DNA of 64,000 bases from Paracoccaceae bacterium (lineage in GTDB: Bacteria > Pseudomonadota > Alphaproteobacteria > Rhodobacterales > Rhodobacteraceae): NCBI GenBank assembly GCA_019911965.1, contig JAIOJF010000011.1, forward strand, positions 28,852-92,851, given 5' to 3'. The notes under the pieces are model-generated. The model made no database searches. It saw only the letters and a program-made list of their open reading frames with translations, and was not told where the DNA came from. Numbering within the stretch: position 1 is the stretch's first letter; every line of letters begins with the position of its first letter. Both the position numbers and the translations under genes were made by a program. Shown one piece after another: positions 37,564 to 46,873 of the stretch.

Positions 37564-38931
37564 TCAGACCGCCGCGCGCTGTGCCTCGACCCGGCGCGCC
37601 AGTTCCTCGGAGACCAGAAAGGCCAGTTCCAGCGACTGGCTGGCATTCAGCCTCGGATCGCAGGCGGTGTGATAGCGGTCCGACAAATCCTCGTCCGTCA
37701 CCGCCCGCACGCCACCGGTGCATTCGGTCACGTCCTTGCCGGTCATCTCGAAATGCACGCCGCCGGGGATCGTGCCCTCGGCATTGTGAATCTCGAAGAA
37801 CTCGCGCACCTCGCGCAGCACGCTCTCAAAGGGCCGCGTCTTGTAGCCGGACGGCGACTTGATCGTGTTGCCGTGCATCGGATCGCAGGTCCAGACCACG
37901 TTGTAGCCCTCCGCCTCGACGGCGCGGATCAGGCGCGGCAGATGATCGCCGACCTTGCCCGCGCCGAAGCGGTTGATCAGCGTCAGTCGCCCGGGCTCGT
38001 TGCGGGGGTTCAGGGTCTCTACCAGCCGCTTCAGATCGTCGGTGGTGATCGTTGGCCCGCATTTCAGCCCGATCGGGTTCTGCACGCCCTTGCAGAATTC
38101 CACATGCGCACCATCCGGCTGCCGGGTACGATCGCCGATCCACAGCATATGGCCCGAGCCGGCAATCGGCTTGCCGGTGGTAGAATCGATCCGCGCCAGC
38201 GCTTCCTCGTATTCCAGCAGCAAGGCCTCGTGGCTGGTGTAGAAATCCACCGTCTGCAGATTGTGGTTGGTGTCCGCGGTCACCCCGGCGGCATTCATGA
38301 AATCGAGCGAGTCGGATATCCGGTTGGCCAGATCGCGGTAGCGTTCCGCATTCGGCCCTTCCGAAAAGCCGAGCGTCCAGGAATGCACCCGGTGAATATC
38401 GGCGTAACCGCCTTGGCTGAAGGCCCGCAGCAGGTTCAGCGAGGCCGCCGCCTGGGTATAGGCCTGCAGCATGCGCGACGGGTCTGGAATGCGCGCGGCA
38501 GGCGTGAAATCCAGTTCGTTGATGATGTCGCCACGATAGGACGGCAGTTCAACCCCGTCGATCACTTCCGTCGGAGCCGAGCGCGGCTTGGCGAATTGCC
38601 CGGCCATGCGCCCGACCTTCACCACCGGGCATTTCGCGCCAAATGTCAGCACCACCGCCATCTGCAGCATCACGCGGAAGGTGTCGCGGATGGAATCGGC
38701 GGAAAACTCGGCGAAGCTTTCCGCGCAATCGCCGCCCTGCAACAGGAACGCCTTGCCGACAGATACCTGTGCCAGCTTGGCCTTCAGGCTGCGCGCCTCG
38801 CCGGCAAACACCAGCGGCGGATATTTCGCAAGCTGCGCCTCGACCGCCTGCAATGCAGCCGCATCGGTATATTCCGGCATCTGCACGCGCGGCTTGGCAC
38901 GCCAGTCAGATTTGTTCCAGACAGCTGTCAT
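37564..38931 (-). CDS. Class II DAHP synthase
   Basis: Condenses phosphoenolpyruvate and erythrose-4-phosphate, the entry to the shikimate pathway. 455 residues, the plant-like class II type. Motifs include [11 protein letters not shown] near residue 63, [39 protein letters not shown] and [18 protein letters not shown], which carry the metal ligands. It diverges from the GlxA-type regulator gene. Confidence 0.97.
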   Translation of the reverse strand: MTAVWNKSDWRAKPRVQMPEYTDAAALQAVEAQLAKYPPLVFAGEARSLKAKLAQVSVGKAFLLQGGDCAESFAEFSADSIRDTFRVMLQMAVVLTFGAKCPVVKVGRMAGQFAKPRSAPTEVIDGVELPSYRGDIINELDFTPAARIPDPSRMLQAYTQAAASLNLLRAFSQGGYADIHRVHSWTLGFSEGPNAERYRDLANRISDSLDFMNAAGVTADTNHNLQTVDFYTSHEALLLEYEEALARIDSTTGKPIAGSGHMLWIGDRTRQPDGAHVEFCKGVQNPIGLKCGPTITTDDLKRLVETLNPRNEPGRLTLINRFGAGKVGDHLPRLIRAVEAEGYNVVWTCDPMHGNTIKSPSGYKTRPFESVLREVREFFEIHNAEGTIPGGVHFEMTGKDVTECTGGVRAVTDEDLSDRYHTACDPRLNASQSLELAFLVSEELARRVEAQRAAV

Positions 38932-39146
38932 CGGTTCAGCCTCCGCTTTGGTTGGTGACCGCAGGGCTTATAGGTAGCGATGCGGGCTTTGACCAGCGAT
39001 TTAAGCCGGAAATCCGCCTGCCGGGTGGCGCCGGACGCGATTTACCCTTGATACTACCGGATAGCTTTGGTTTTGCTGGCGTGACAGTGTCGCAAATAGC
39101 GCGATTCCATGTCGGAATCAACGCTGCCGCGCAAGGATGCCAAACG

Positions 39147-40124
39147 ATGTCTGCCGTGACCGACCAGCGCCCGCGTCATTTCGTGTTTCTTCTGTTGAAG
39201 AATTTTTCGATGGCGTCATTTGCCTCGGCGATCGAACCGCTCAGGATCGCCAACCGCATGGCGGGGCGCGAAATCTACCGCTGGAGCCTGGCTTCCGAGA
39301 ACGGCGAAACTGCCGCTGCCTCGAACGGCGTGGTGCTGAATGTCGATATGGGCATGGAAATCGTCACCCGTGACGACACCGTGATGGTCTGCGGCGGCGT
39401 TCATATCAAGGATGCGACCACCAGGGCGGTGCTGAACTGGCTCAGGCGCGAGGCACGCAAGGGCGCCGGGATCGGCGGGCTGTGCACGGCGGCCTATACC
39501 GTGGCCAAGGCGGGGCTGCTGGATGGCAAGAAATGTACCATCCACTGGGAAAACCACGATTCATTTGAAGAGGAATTCCTGGAGGTCGAACTGACCAAAT
39601 CCATCTACGTGGTGGATGGCAACCGCTATTCCAGTGCCGGCGGCATGTCGTCGCTCGATCTGATGCTGAACGTGATCGCCTCGGATCACGGCCAGGAACT
39701 GGCCAATACCGTGGCCGACCAGTTGATCTATACCTCGATCCGCACCGACCGCGATGAACAGCGCCTGTCGATCCCGACACGGATCGGCGTGCGCCACCCC
39801 AAATTGTCCACCGTCATTCACATGATGGAAGCGAATATCGAGGAACCGGTTTCGCCGTCGCTGCTGGCGCGCGATGTCGGCATGTCCACGCGGCAATTGG
39901 AGCGCCTGTTCCGCCGCTACCTGAACCGCTCGCCCAAGCGGTACTACATGGAATTACGCCTGCAAAAGGCCCGCAACCTGTTGATGCAGACCGATATGAG
40001 CGTGATCAATGTGGCGCTGGCCTGCGGTTTCGCCTCGCCCTCGCATTTCTCCAAATGCTACCGGGCGCATTACGACACCACGCCCTACCGCGAACGCGGC
40101 TCGCAGGCGTCGCTGACCACCTGA
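39147..40124 (+). CDS. GlxA-family AraC-type regulator
   Basis: A 325-residue regulator. The N-terminal half is a DJ-1/PfpI-like amidase fold (FVFLLLKNFSMASFASAIEPLR; GIGGLCTAAYTVAKAGLLDG), probably a ligand sensor. The C-terminal part (about 215-318) has two AraC helix-turn-helix motifs, seen in LARDVGMSTRQLERLFRRY and VALACGFASPSHFSKCYRA. Related proteins such as GbdR and CdhR control betaine or carnitine use. It may control the dehydrogenase gene that follows 78 bp later. Confidence 0.88.
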   Translation: MSAVTDQRPRHFVFLLLKNFSMASFASAIEPLRIANRMAGREIYRWSLASENGETAAASNGVVLNVDMGMEIVTRDDTVMVCGGVHIKDATTRAVLNWLRREARKGAGIGGLCTAAYTVAKAGLLDGKKCTIHWENHDSFEEEFLEVELTKSIYVVDGNRYSSAGGMSSLDLMLNVIASDHGQELANTVADQLIYTSIRTDRDEQRLSIPTRIGVRHPKLSTVIHMMEANIEEPVSPSLLARDVGMSTRQLERLFRRYLNRSPKRYYMELRLQKARNLLMQTDMSVINVALACGFASPSHFSKCYRAHYDTTPYRERGSQASLTT

Positions 40125-40202
40125 TCGCCACGGCTTTTGGCAAAATCTGTTCCCCCGGGTAACATTGCCCGCTAGGGTTGAGGAAAATACCCGGAGGACC
40201 AG

Positions 40203-41192
40203 ATGACCAAGGTGAATGTACCGCTTGACGAGATCGAAGCGCTTGCCCGGGCCGCGCTGGTGGCGCATGGCGCGAAGGACTGGATTGCGGTCGAGGTCGC
40301 CCGCGCCGTGCGCAAGGCCGAGGCGACCGGCAACGTGATCTGCGGGCTTTACTATCTGGAAAGTTACTGCGTGCAATTGCGCTCCGGCCGGGTACGGGGC
40401 GATGTCGAACCGGTGGTTTTGCGCGACAAGCCCGGCGCGGTCGAGGCGGATGCCAAGCTCGGCTTCGCCCAGCCCGCCTTTGCCCGTGGCCTGCCGGTGG
40501 CGCTGGCGGCGGTGCGCGATACCGGCTGCTGTGCGCTGGCGATCCGTCACACCCATACCTGCACCTCGCTTGGCTATTTCACCGAACAGATCGCCGAGGC
40601 CGGGCTGATCGGCATCGGCTTCACCAATGCCAGCGCCGTGGTCTCGCCGCCAGGCGGCCATCGCGCCGTGCTGGGCACCAATCCGATTGCGATGGCGGTG
40701 CCGGCCCGGGGCGGCGGCGTGGCGTTCCAGTTCGATCAATCGACCAGCGCGGTGGCCTTGGGCAAGATCACGATGGCAGCCAGTGCCGGTGAGGCGATCC
40801 CGCCTGGCTGGGCCGTCGATGCCGATGGCAACCCGACCACCGATGCGAATGCCGCGCTGAAGGGCTCGCTGGTCTCCACCGGCGGCTACAAGGGCTGGGG
40901 CTTCGGGCTGATGGCCGAGGTGATGGCGGCCTGCGTCACCGGCACGGTCAATTCGCTGGACGTGAAAGGGCTGAAGGCCGCCGACGGGCCGCCGCATGAT
41001 CTGGGCCAGTTCTACTTCCTGTTGGACCCGGAGGTTTTCGCGGGCGAGATGTTCTGGGAACGGCTGGCACGCCTCAGCGATGCCGTGGACGACCAGGATG
41101 GTGCCCGCCTGCCCGGCGCAAACCGCAAATTGCAGGACCCGGTGGCGCTGGATGCGGAGTTCTGGGCGAAAATGCAGGCGCTGGCGGGCTGA
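40203..41192 (+). CDS. Ldh_2-family (malate/L-lactate-type) dehydrogenase
   Basis: A 329-residue NAD(P)-dependent oxidoreductase of the YlbC/YbiC/DpkA family. The active-site histidine region is AIRHTHTCTSLGYFTEQIAE near residue 116, followed by GFTNASAVVSPPGG and GTNPIAMAVPA. GGYKGWGFGLMAEVMAACVTG is the family's C-terminal signature. Members act on malate, ureidoglycolate or delta-1-piperideine-2-carboxylate, so the substrate is open. GGAGG precedes the ATG. Confidence 0.9.
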   Translation: MTKVNVPLDEIEALARAALVAHGAKDWIAVEVARAVRKAEATGNVICGLYYLESYCVQLRSGRVRGDVEPVVLRDKPGAVEADAKLGFAQPAFARGLPVALAAVRDTGCCALAIRHTHTCTSLGYFTEQIAEAGLIGIGFTNASAVVSPPGGHRAVLGTNPIAMAVPARGGGVAFQFDQSTSAVALGKITMAASAGEAIPPGWAVDADGNPTTDANAALKGSLVSTGGYKGWGFGLMAEVMAACVTGTVNSLDVKGLKAADGPPHDLGQFYFLLDPEVFAGEMFWERLARLSDAVDDQDGARLPGANRKLQDPVALDAEFWAKMQALAG

Positions 41193-42029
41193 TCAGGGTC
41201 GCCAGGGCGTGCGCGACAGCGCATCGCGGCTGACCAGTGTTACCAGAACGAAGCTGACATATAACAGCAGATACCAGGACCCGAATTTCGAGAAACTGAC
41301 CAGCCCATCCTGCCCCGGATAGGCCCAGGTGGCGGTGAAGGTGCCGACATTCTCGGCAATCCAGATGAAGAACGCCGACAGGAAGGCCGCCACCGGCAGC
41401 GGCATCCAACGCGCCGTTCGGTCGGGGTAAAACCAGATGCGGGTACGCCAATACAAGGCCACCGTGGCGGCAAACAGCGCGTAGCGGATATCCGGACCGA
41501 AATGGTGGGTGAAGAAGTTCAGATAAATCGCCGCGCCCAGCAGAACCGTTGCCCAGAACGGCGGATAGGGCGCGAAACGCATGTCGAATATCCGGATCAC
41601 CCGCGCCATGTAGGACCCGATGGCGGCATACATGAAGCCGGAAAACAGCGGCACACCGGCGATTTCCGCGAGGCCGCGATCGGGGTAATCCCAACTGCCC
41701 ATATGCAGCTTGAAGATTTCCATTACCGTGCCGGTGACATGGTAGATCAGGATCACCTTGGCCTCGTTCCAGCTTTCAAGGCCCAGCCGCAGGAACAGGA
41801 TCTGCACCCCCAGCGCGAAGCCGAACAGCGCGTCGTAGCGGCGGATCAGCCAATCGTCCTGCCAGATCAGTTTGGTGGTAATGATCGCCGCCAGCAGCAA
41901 GGCCCCGAACAGGGCGGCCCAGCCCTGTTTCAGCACGAACAGCACGAAATCGGCGCTGTTGGACCCCAGCCGCGCACGCACGGCATCGCCCATGCGGCGT
42001 TCGATCCACAGATGATCGGCCCGCGCCAC
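41193..42029 (-). CDS. DUF817 membrane protein
   Basis: A 278-residue integral membrane protein of the DUF817 family, with seven or eight hydrophobic segments. Conserved parts include IYHVTGTVMEIFKLHMGSWDYPD near residue 95 and WIAENVGTFTATWAYPGQ near residue 220. No activity is known. The first start is GTG at 42029; ATG 41993 is the alternative. Its stop abuts the dehydrogenase stop. Confidence 0.85.
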   Translation of the reverse strand: MARADHLWIERRMGDAVRARLGSNSADFVLFVLKQGWAALFGALLLAAIITTKLIWQDDWLIRRYDALFGFALGVQILFLRLGLESWNEAKVILIYHVTGTVMEIFKLHMGSWDYPDRGLAEIAGVPLFSGFMYAAIGSYMARVIRIFDMRFAPYPPFWATVLLGAAIYLNFFTHHFGPDIRYALFAATVALYWRTRIWFYPDRTARWMPLPVAAFLSAFFIWIAENVGTFTATWAYPGQDGLVSFSKFGSWYLLLYVSFVLVTLVSRDALSRTPWRP

Positions 42030-42038
42030 GTTGCGCCG

Positions 42039-42998
42039 TCACTCCGCCCAGAGGTCGGTGGATAGGTATTTCAACCCGCTGTCGCAGATCACCGCCGCCA
42101 CCACGCCACCACGTTCCGGCCCCGCCAGCAGGCGTGCGGCGGCGGCGACATTGGCACCGCTGGAAAACCCGGCGAAAATCCCCTCGGTTCGGGCCAGCAG
42201 GCGTGCGGTTTCGCGGGCCTCGTCGCCGGTTACCGCCAGATGCCCGGCCAGAGTGATGCCCTCCAGATGCGCCAGCGGGGCGCGGGCGTAGCCGCCGCCC
42301 TGGATGGGATGGTCGGGGGTGGTGGCGGCCTTGCCGGCCAGCACGGCGGCCCCGACTGGCTCCACCGCATAACTTCGCACGCCATGCTGCACGAAGAACC
42401 GCGCACAGCCTGCCAGCGTGCCGCCGGAGCCGACGAAATCGCAAAAGGCGGTAACGGCACCGCCCGATTGGTCCCAGATTTCCGGCGCGGTGGCATCGAA
42501 ATGCGCCGCCGGGTTGCCGGATCGGGCGAACTGGTCGGCGCGAAAGGCACGGCGTTCAATGGTGATGGCTTGCGCCGCTTCCTCGACCAGATCGAGATCA
42601 GCGCCGGAAACCTCGCCCGGGCGCGATCCCGGCGCTTGCGGCACCAGCACCACCTCGGCCCCCAGCGCCCGCATCATGCGGGCACGTTCGGCGCTGTTGC
42701 CGGCCGACATCACCGCCACGAAGGGATGGCCCAGCACGGCTGAAACAATGGCCAGCCCGGTGCCCATATTGCCCGAGGTCAGTTCGACAACCACCTGCCC
42801 CGGCGCAAGATCGCCTGCGGCCAGCGCATCCTCGATGATCCGCCGTGCGGCCCGGTCCTTCTTGGAAAATCCGGGCAGCAGGTAGTCGAGTTTCGCCAGA
42901 ATGCGCCCCTCCAGCCCCAGCGCCGCCGTCAGGCGGTCCAGCGCAACCAGAGGCGAGCCTTCCATCGCGCCGATGACGGAGCCTTGCAGCGGCGTCAT
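42039..42998 (-). CDS. PLP-dependent cysteine-synthase-family enzyme
   Basis: A 319-residue fold-type II PLP enzyme of the CysK/CBS family. The PLP lysine is in GFSKKDRAA near residue 47. The substrate loop ELTSGNMGTGLA is in the position of the usual TSGNTG, with M replacing T. GSGGTLAGCARF binds phosphate. The M-for-T change and the GFSKKDR loop suggest a substrate other than O-acetylserine. It overlaps livM by 4 bp, so it may be part of that transport operon. Confidence 0.82.
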   Translation of the reverse strand: MTPLQGSVIGAMEGSPLVALDRLTAALGLEGRILAKLDYLLPGFSKKDRAARRIIEDALAAGDLAPGQVVVELTSGNMGTGLAIVSAVLGHPFVAVMSAGNSAERARMMRALGAEVVLVPQAPGSRPGEVSGADLDLVEEAAQAITIERRAFRADQFARSGNPAAHFDATAPEIWDQSGGAVTAFCDFVGSGGTLAGCARFFVQHGVRSYAVEPVGAAVLAGKAATTPDHPIQGGGYARAPLAHLEGITLAGHLAVTGDEARETARLLARTEGIFAGFSSGANVAAAARLLAGPERGGVVAAVICDSGLKYLSTDLWAE

Positions 42999-44293
42999 TT
43001 CTCGGGGATCAGGCCGCGTGGACTGAAGCGCAGGACCAGCAACAGGATCAGCCCCATCGTGATCAGCCGCATATGCGCCGCCGATTCAAGCAGATGTGCC
43101 CGCAGGCCGGAATCTTCAGCCATGCCGCTGGTGATCACATCCATCAGCCACAGGCCGATCGGCTCCACCTCGATCCACAGGAACCAGATCAGGAATCCGC
43201 CCAGCACCGAGCCCCAGTTATTGCCCGAGCCGCCGACGATCACCATCACCCAGATCAGGAAGGTAAAGCGCAAGGGCTGGTAGGTGCCCGGTGTCAAAAG
43301 GCCATCGAGCGAGGTCAGCATCGCGCCTGCGATACCGCAAACCGCCGAGCCGATCACGAAGACCTGCAAATGCCGGCGGGTCACGTCCTTGCCCATCGCT
43401 TCGGCTGCTTCCTCGTTGTCGCGGATGGCACGCATCATCCGGCCCCAGGGCGAATTCAGCGCCTTTTCCGACATCCACATGATGATCGCCAGCACGATCA
43501 CGAACAGGATCGCGTAGGACAGTTTCACGTAGAGCGACGACGCCTCGATCAGATCCATGCCCAGCCAGTCCACCCAGGAAATGAAGGTCGGATCGACCTG
43601 CAGATCAACCTCGTAGGCGGTTGGGCGCGGGATGCCGTTGACGTTCTTGACGCCACGGGTCAGCCAATCCTCGTTCTTGATCACCGCGATGATGATCTCG
43701 GCAATGCCGAGCGTGGCAATGGCCAGGTAATCCGAACGCAGCCCCAGCGCGATCTTGCCGATCACCCAGGCCACGCCCGCCGCCAGCAGACCGCCAACCA
43801 CCCAGGACAGCAGGATCGGCAGGCCAAGCCCCCCGAGATAGCCGGTGGAAGCGCTGTTCACGCTCTCGATCGCTTCGACCGCCGGATCGAACAGATAGCG
43901 ATAAAGGATGAAGCCGACCACCAGAATACCGGCCATCGCCAATGTCCGGTTCCGCCCGGGCGCCATGCGCTTGAACATCTGCACCGCGGCGATGATCGTC
44001 GCCACCGCTACCAGCAACGCAACCATGACCGACAGGCCACCGGCCCGCCAGGCCTCGGCCACCGGCGGCATCGAGGTGATCACCGTGGCCAGACCGCCAA
44101 GTGCCACAAACCCCATCGTCCCGACCGAGAACAACCCGGCATAGCCCCACTGGATATTGACCCCCAGCGCCATCACCGATGACAAAAGGCAGAGATTTAC
44201 CAGCGCGAAGGCAACCGACCAGCTTTGCACGAAGCCGACTCCGACCAGCAGAAGGAAGACGATGCCGAACAGCGAAATATTTCGATAATTCAT
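42995..44293 (-). CDS. livM: LivM-type ABC permease
   Basis: A 432-residue permease of the branched-chain amino acid type, longer than E. coli LivM's core, with extra segments in the middle (about residues 115-160). Ten or so membrane segments; GRMMRAIRDNEEAAEAMGKDVTRRHLQVFVIGSAVCGIAGAM is the signature loop that contacts the ATPase. It overlaps livH by 4 bp. Confidence 0.93.
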   Translation of the reverse strand: MNYRNISLFGIVFLLLVGVGFVQSWSVAFALVNLCLLSSVMALGVNIQWGYAGLFSVGTMGFVALGGLATVITSMPPVAEAWRAGGLSVMVALLVAVATIIAAVQMFKRMAPGRNRTLAMAGILVVGFILYRYLFDPAVEAIESVNSASTGYLGGLGLPILLSWVVGGLLAAGVAWVIGKIALGLRSDYLAIATLGIAEIIIAVIKNEDWLTRGVKNVNGIPRPTAYEVDLQVDPTFISWVDWLGMDLIEASSLYVKLSYAILFVIVLAIIMWMSEKALNSPWGRMMRAIRDNEEAAEAMGKDVTRRHLQVFVIGSAVCGIAGAMLTSLDGLLTPGTYQPLRFTFLIWVMVIVGGSGNNWGSVLGGFLIWFLWIEVEPIGLWLMDVITSGMAEDSGLRAHLLESAAHMRLITMGLILLLVLRFSPRGLIPEK

Positions 44294-45300
44294 AGCGATT
44301 GCCCCCTGAAGATACCGGTCGGGCGGAACAGCAGCACCAGCACCAGCAGCGCGAACGAGACGGCGAATTTGTATTCGGTCGACAGCAATTGCACCAGCGT
44401 GTCAGGTGCCAGGTTTTCTGGCATCAGGTAGCCAAGCACCTTCTTGAAGGCGTAGGTGACCGACACTTCGGAAAACGCGATCACGAAGCCACCGGCAATC
44501 GCGCCCAGGGGATTGCCGAGGCCGCCGACGATGGCGGCCGCGAACATCGGCAGCAATAGCTGGAAATAGGTGAACGGCTTGAAGCTCTTGTCCAGACCAT
44601 AAAGCGTGCCGGCCACCGTCACCAGGATGGCGACGATCAGCCAGGTCACGGTTACCACCCGCTCGGGGTTGATGCCCGACAGCAGCGCCAGATCCTCGTT
44701 ATCGGAAAAGGCCCGCATCGATTTGCCGGTGCGGGTACGGTTCAGGAACCAGAACAGGGCCGCCACCAGCGCCACCGCGGCCAGCACCGTAATCACCTGG
44801 CTGGAGCGCAGGGCAAGCCCCTCGTCCAGCCCGGTTGCCCGCTTGAAATCGCCTGCCGTGAAAATGAACCGCGCACCATCGGCGAAATTCTGATCGTTGG
44901 GGCCGATGATGAACCGCACCACGCCGTTCAGCACGAACATCACGCCGATGGAGGCCATCACCACGATGATCGGCACCGCCTTGACCCTTCGGTAGAACCG
45001 GTAAACCACGCGGTCCGTCGCCAGCAGCAACAGCGCGGTTACCGCTATGCCGAAGGGCAGCGCCAGCAAGGCGGTGGGCAGGGGATGGATCGACACGCCC
45101 AGCGATTGCATCCACCAGGTGGCCAGGATTACCGCCATTGCGCCGAAGGCCATGGTGTCGCCATGCGCGAAGTTCGAGAATCTGAGGATGCCGTAGATCA
45201 GCGTGATGCCCAGCGCACCCAGCGCAAGCTGGCTGCCATAGGTCATGGCCGGGACAAAAATGTAATTGGCCAATACGACGATGGCGTTCAGAATATCCAT
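44290..45300 (-). CDS. livH: LivH-type ABC permease
   Basis: A 336-residue permease of the same importer. The N terminus GSQLALGALGITLIYGILRFSNFAHGD and the ATPase-contact loop GKSMRAFSDNEDLALLSGINPERVV are typical of LivH. The start at 45300 is 3 bp after the livF stop, in the livG-F-H-M order on this strand. Confidence 0.95.
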   Translation of the reverse strand: MDILNAIVVLANYIFVPAMTYGSQLALGALGITLIYGILRFSNFAHGDTMAFGAMAVILATWWMQSLGVSIHPLPTALLALPFGIAVTALLLLATDRVVYRFYRRVKAVPIIVVMASIGVMFVLNGVVRFIIGPNDQNFADGARFIFTAGDFKRATGLDEGLALRSSQVITVLAAVALVAALFWFLNRTRTGKSMRAFSDNEDLALLSGINPERVVTVTWLIVAILVTVAGTLYGLDKSFKPFTYFQLLLPMFAAAIVGGLGNPLGAIAGGFVIAFSEVSVTYAFKKVLGYLMPENLAPDTLVQLLSTEYKFAVSFALLVLVLLFRPTGIFRGQSL

Positions 45301-45303
45301 GCC

Positions 45304-46017
45304 TCAGCCCCCCAGGAATGATTTGCGGACTTCGGGGTCGGCCAGCAAGGCCGCGCCCGTGTCGGTGAACCGGTTCGTTCCCTGCACCAGCACATAGCCC
45401 TTGTCGGCAATGGCTAGCGCCTGGCGGGCGTTCTGTTCCACCATCAGGATGGAAATGCCGGTGCGGGCCACCTCGATGATACGGTCGAACAATTCGTCCA
45501 TCACGATGGGCGAGACACCAGCGGTGGGCTCATCCAGCATCAGCACTTTCGGGCGGGTCATCAGGGCGCGGCCCACCGCAACCTGCTGTCGCTGGCCGCC
45601 GCTAAGCTCGCCCGCCGCCTGGCGGCGCTTGTCCTTCAGGATCGGGAACAGTTCATAAACCTGCGCCATCGTGCCGGAAATGTCGTCGCGCCTGAGGAAG
45701 GCGCCCATTTCCAGATTCTCCTCAACGCTCATCGAGGTGAAGATGTTGTTGGTCTGCGGTACGAAGGCCATGCCCTTGGCCACCCGGTCCTGTGGCGTGA
45801 GATTGGTGATATCCTCGCCGTCGATGCGCACCGCGCCTTCGCGCACATTCAGCATGCCGAAGATCGCCTTCATCGCGGTGGATTTCCCGGCACCGTTCGG
45901 CCCGACGATCACGGCGATCTGGCCCTTGTCCACCGCCACCGTGCAATTGTGCAGGATGTTGGGGCCCTTGCCGTAGCCGCCGCTCATCGAATCGCCGATC
46001 AGGAAAGGTTCGCTCAT
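45304..46017 (-). CDS. livF: LivF-type ABC ATPase
   Basis: A 237-residue ATPase. Walker A GPNGAGKSTAMKA is near residue 38, the signature ELSGGQRQQVAVGRAL near 135, Walker B VLMLDEPTAG after it. The start at 46017 overlaps the livG stop; upstream codons belong to livG in another frame. Confidence 0.96.
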   Translation of the reverse strand: MSEPFLIGDSMSGGYGKGPNILHNCTVAVDKGQIAVIVGPNGAGKSTAMKAIFGMLNVREGAVRIDGEDITNLTPQDRVAKGMAFVPQTNNIFTSMSVEENLEMGAFLRRDDISGTMAQVYELFPILKDKRRQAAGELSGGQRQQVAVGRALMTRPKVLMLDEPTAGVSPIVMDELFDRIIEVARTGISILMVEQNARQALAIADKGYVLVQGTNRFTDTGAALLADPEVRKSFLGG

Positions 46018-46802
46018 GCGCCCGCCTCCGCCTTGACCTTGTTCTTCAGACCGGTGCCGAGATAGGCCTCGATCACCTGTTCGTTGTTCTTGATCTCGTC
46101 GATCGTGCCTTCCGCCAGCACATGCCCTTCGGCCATGCAGATCACCGGATCGCACAGCCGGGCGATGAAATCCATGTCGTGCTCGATCACGCAGAAGGTA
46201 TAGCCGCGCTCCTTGTTCAACCGTACGATGGCATCGCCGATGGTGTTCAGCAGCGTGCGGTTGACGCCCGCGCCGACCTCGTCCAGGAACACCATCCTGG
46301 CGTCGACCATCATCGTGCGGCCCAGTTCCAGCAGCTTTTTCTGGCCACCCGACAGGTTGCCGGCCTTTTCATCGGCTAGGTGGTCGATGGTCAGGAATTC
46401 CAGCACCTCGTCGGCCTTGGCGGCCAAGGCACGTTCCTCGGAGGCAACCTTGCGGCGGTGAAACCAGGTGTTCCACAGTGTTTCGCCGGACTGGTCGCCG
46501 GGAACCATCATCAGGTTCTCGCGCACCGTCATCGAGGTGAACTCATGCGCGATCTGAAAGGTTCTGAGCAGGCCCTTGTGAAACAATTCATGCGGCGGCA
46601 GGCCGGTGATGTCCTCACCCTCCATCGTGACTTTGCCTGAGGTCGGTTTAAGAACCCCGGCAATCACGTTGAAAAGAGTGGTTTTTCCGGCCCCGTTTGG
46701 TCCGATCAACCCGGTGATCGAGCCTTTCCTGATTTCCAGGCTCGCACCGTCCACCGCGCGAAAACCGCCAAAATGCTTGTGCACGTCCTTTACGACGATC
46801 AT
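46014..46802 (-). CDS. livG: LivG-type ABC ATPase
   Basis: A 262-residue ATPase. Walker A GPNGAGKTTLFNV near residue 38, signature NLSGGQKKLLELGRTMM near 155, Walker B MVFLDEVGAG, where an E-V replaces the usual E-P. The ATG at 46802 follows AGGGGGGAACGGA, which fixes the start over 46835. Confidence 0.95.
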   Translation of the reverse strand: MIVVKDVHKHFGGFRAVDGASLEIRKGSITGLIGPNGAGKTTLFNVIAGVLKPTSGKVTMEGEDITGLPPHELFHKGLLRTFQIAHEFTSMTVRENLMMVPGDQSGETLWNTWFHRRKVASEERALAAKADEVLEFLTIDHLADEKAGNLSGGQKKLLELGRTMMVDARMVFLDEVGAGVNRTLLNTIGDAIVRLNKERGYTFCVIEHDMDFIARLCDPVICMAEGHVLAEGTIDEIKNNEQVIEAYLGTGLKNKVKAEAGA

Positions 46803-46818
46803 TCCGTTCCCCCCTGAA

Positions 46819-46852
46819 GAAACAGCCCGAGACACGGGTCCCGGGCTGTTTC
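46819..46852 (-). terminator. Hairpin between livK and livG
   Basis: GAAACAGCCCG / CGGGCTGTTTC with a 12-nt loop, about 20 bp after the livK stop and just before livG. On the minus strand a short T-rich stretch (TTTCTTC) follows. Placed like this, it probably lets only part of the transcripts run on, giving more binding protein than transporter. Confidence 0.7.
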
Positions 46853-46873
46853 GTTATCGCGTTCCGATATTGA

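Noticed and set aside
37357..38958. Plus-strand protein reading through the octamer array into the DAHP synthase gene
   Set aside because: It is antisense to an obvious class II DAHP synthase and its N terminus is translated repeat.
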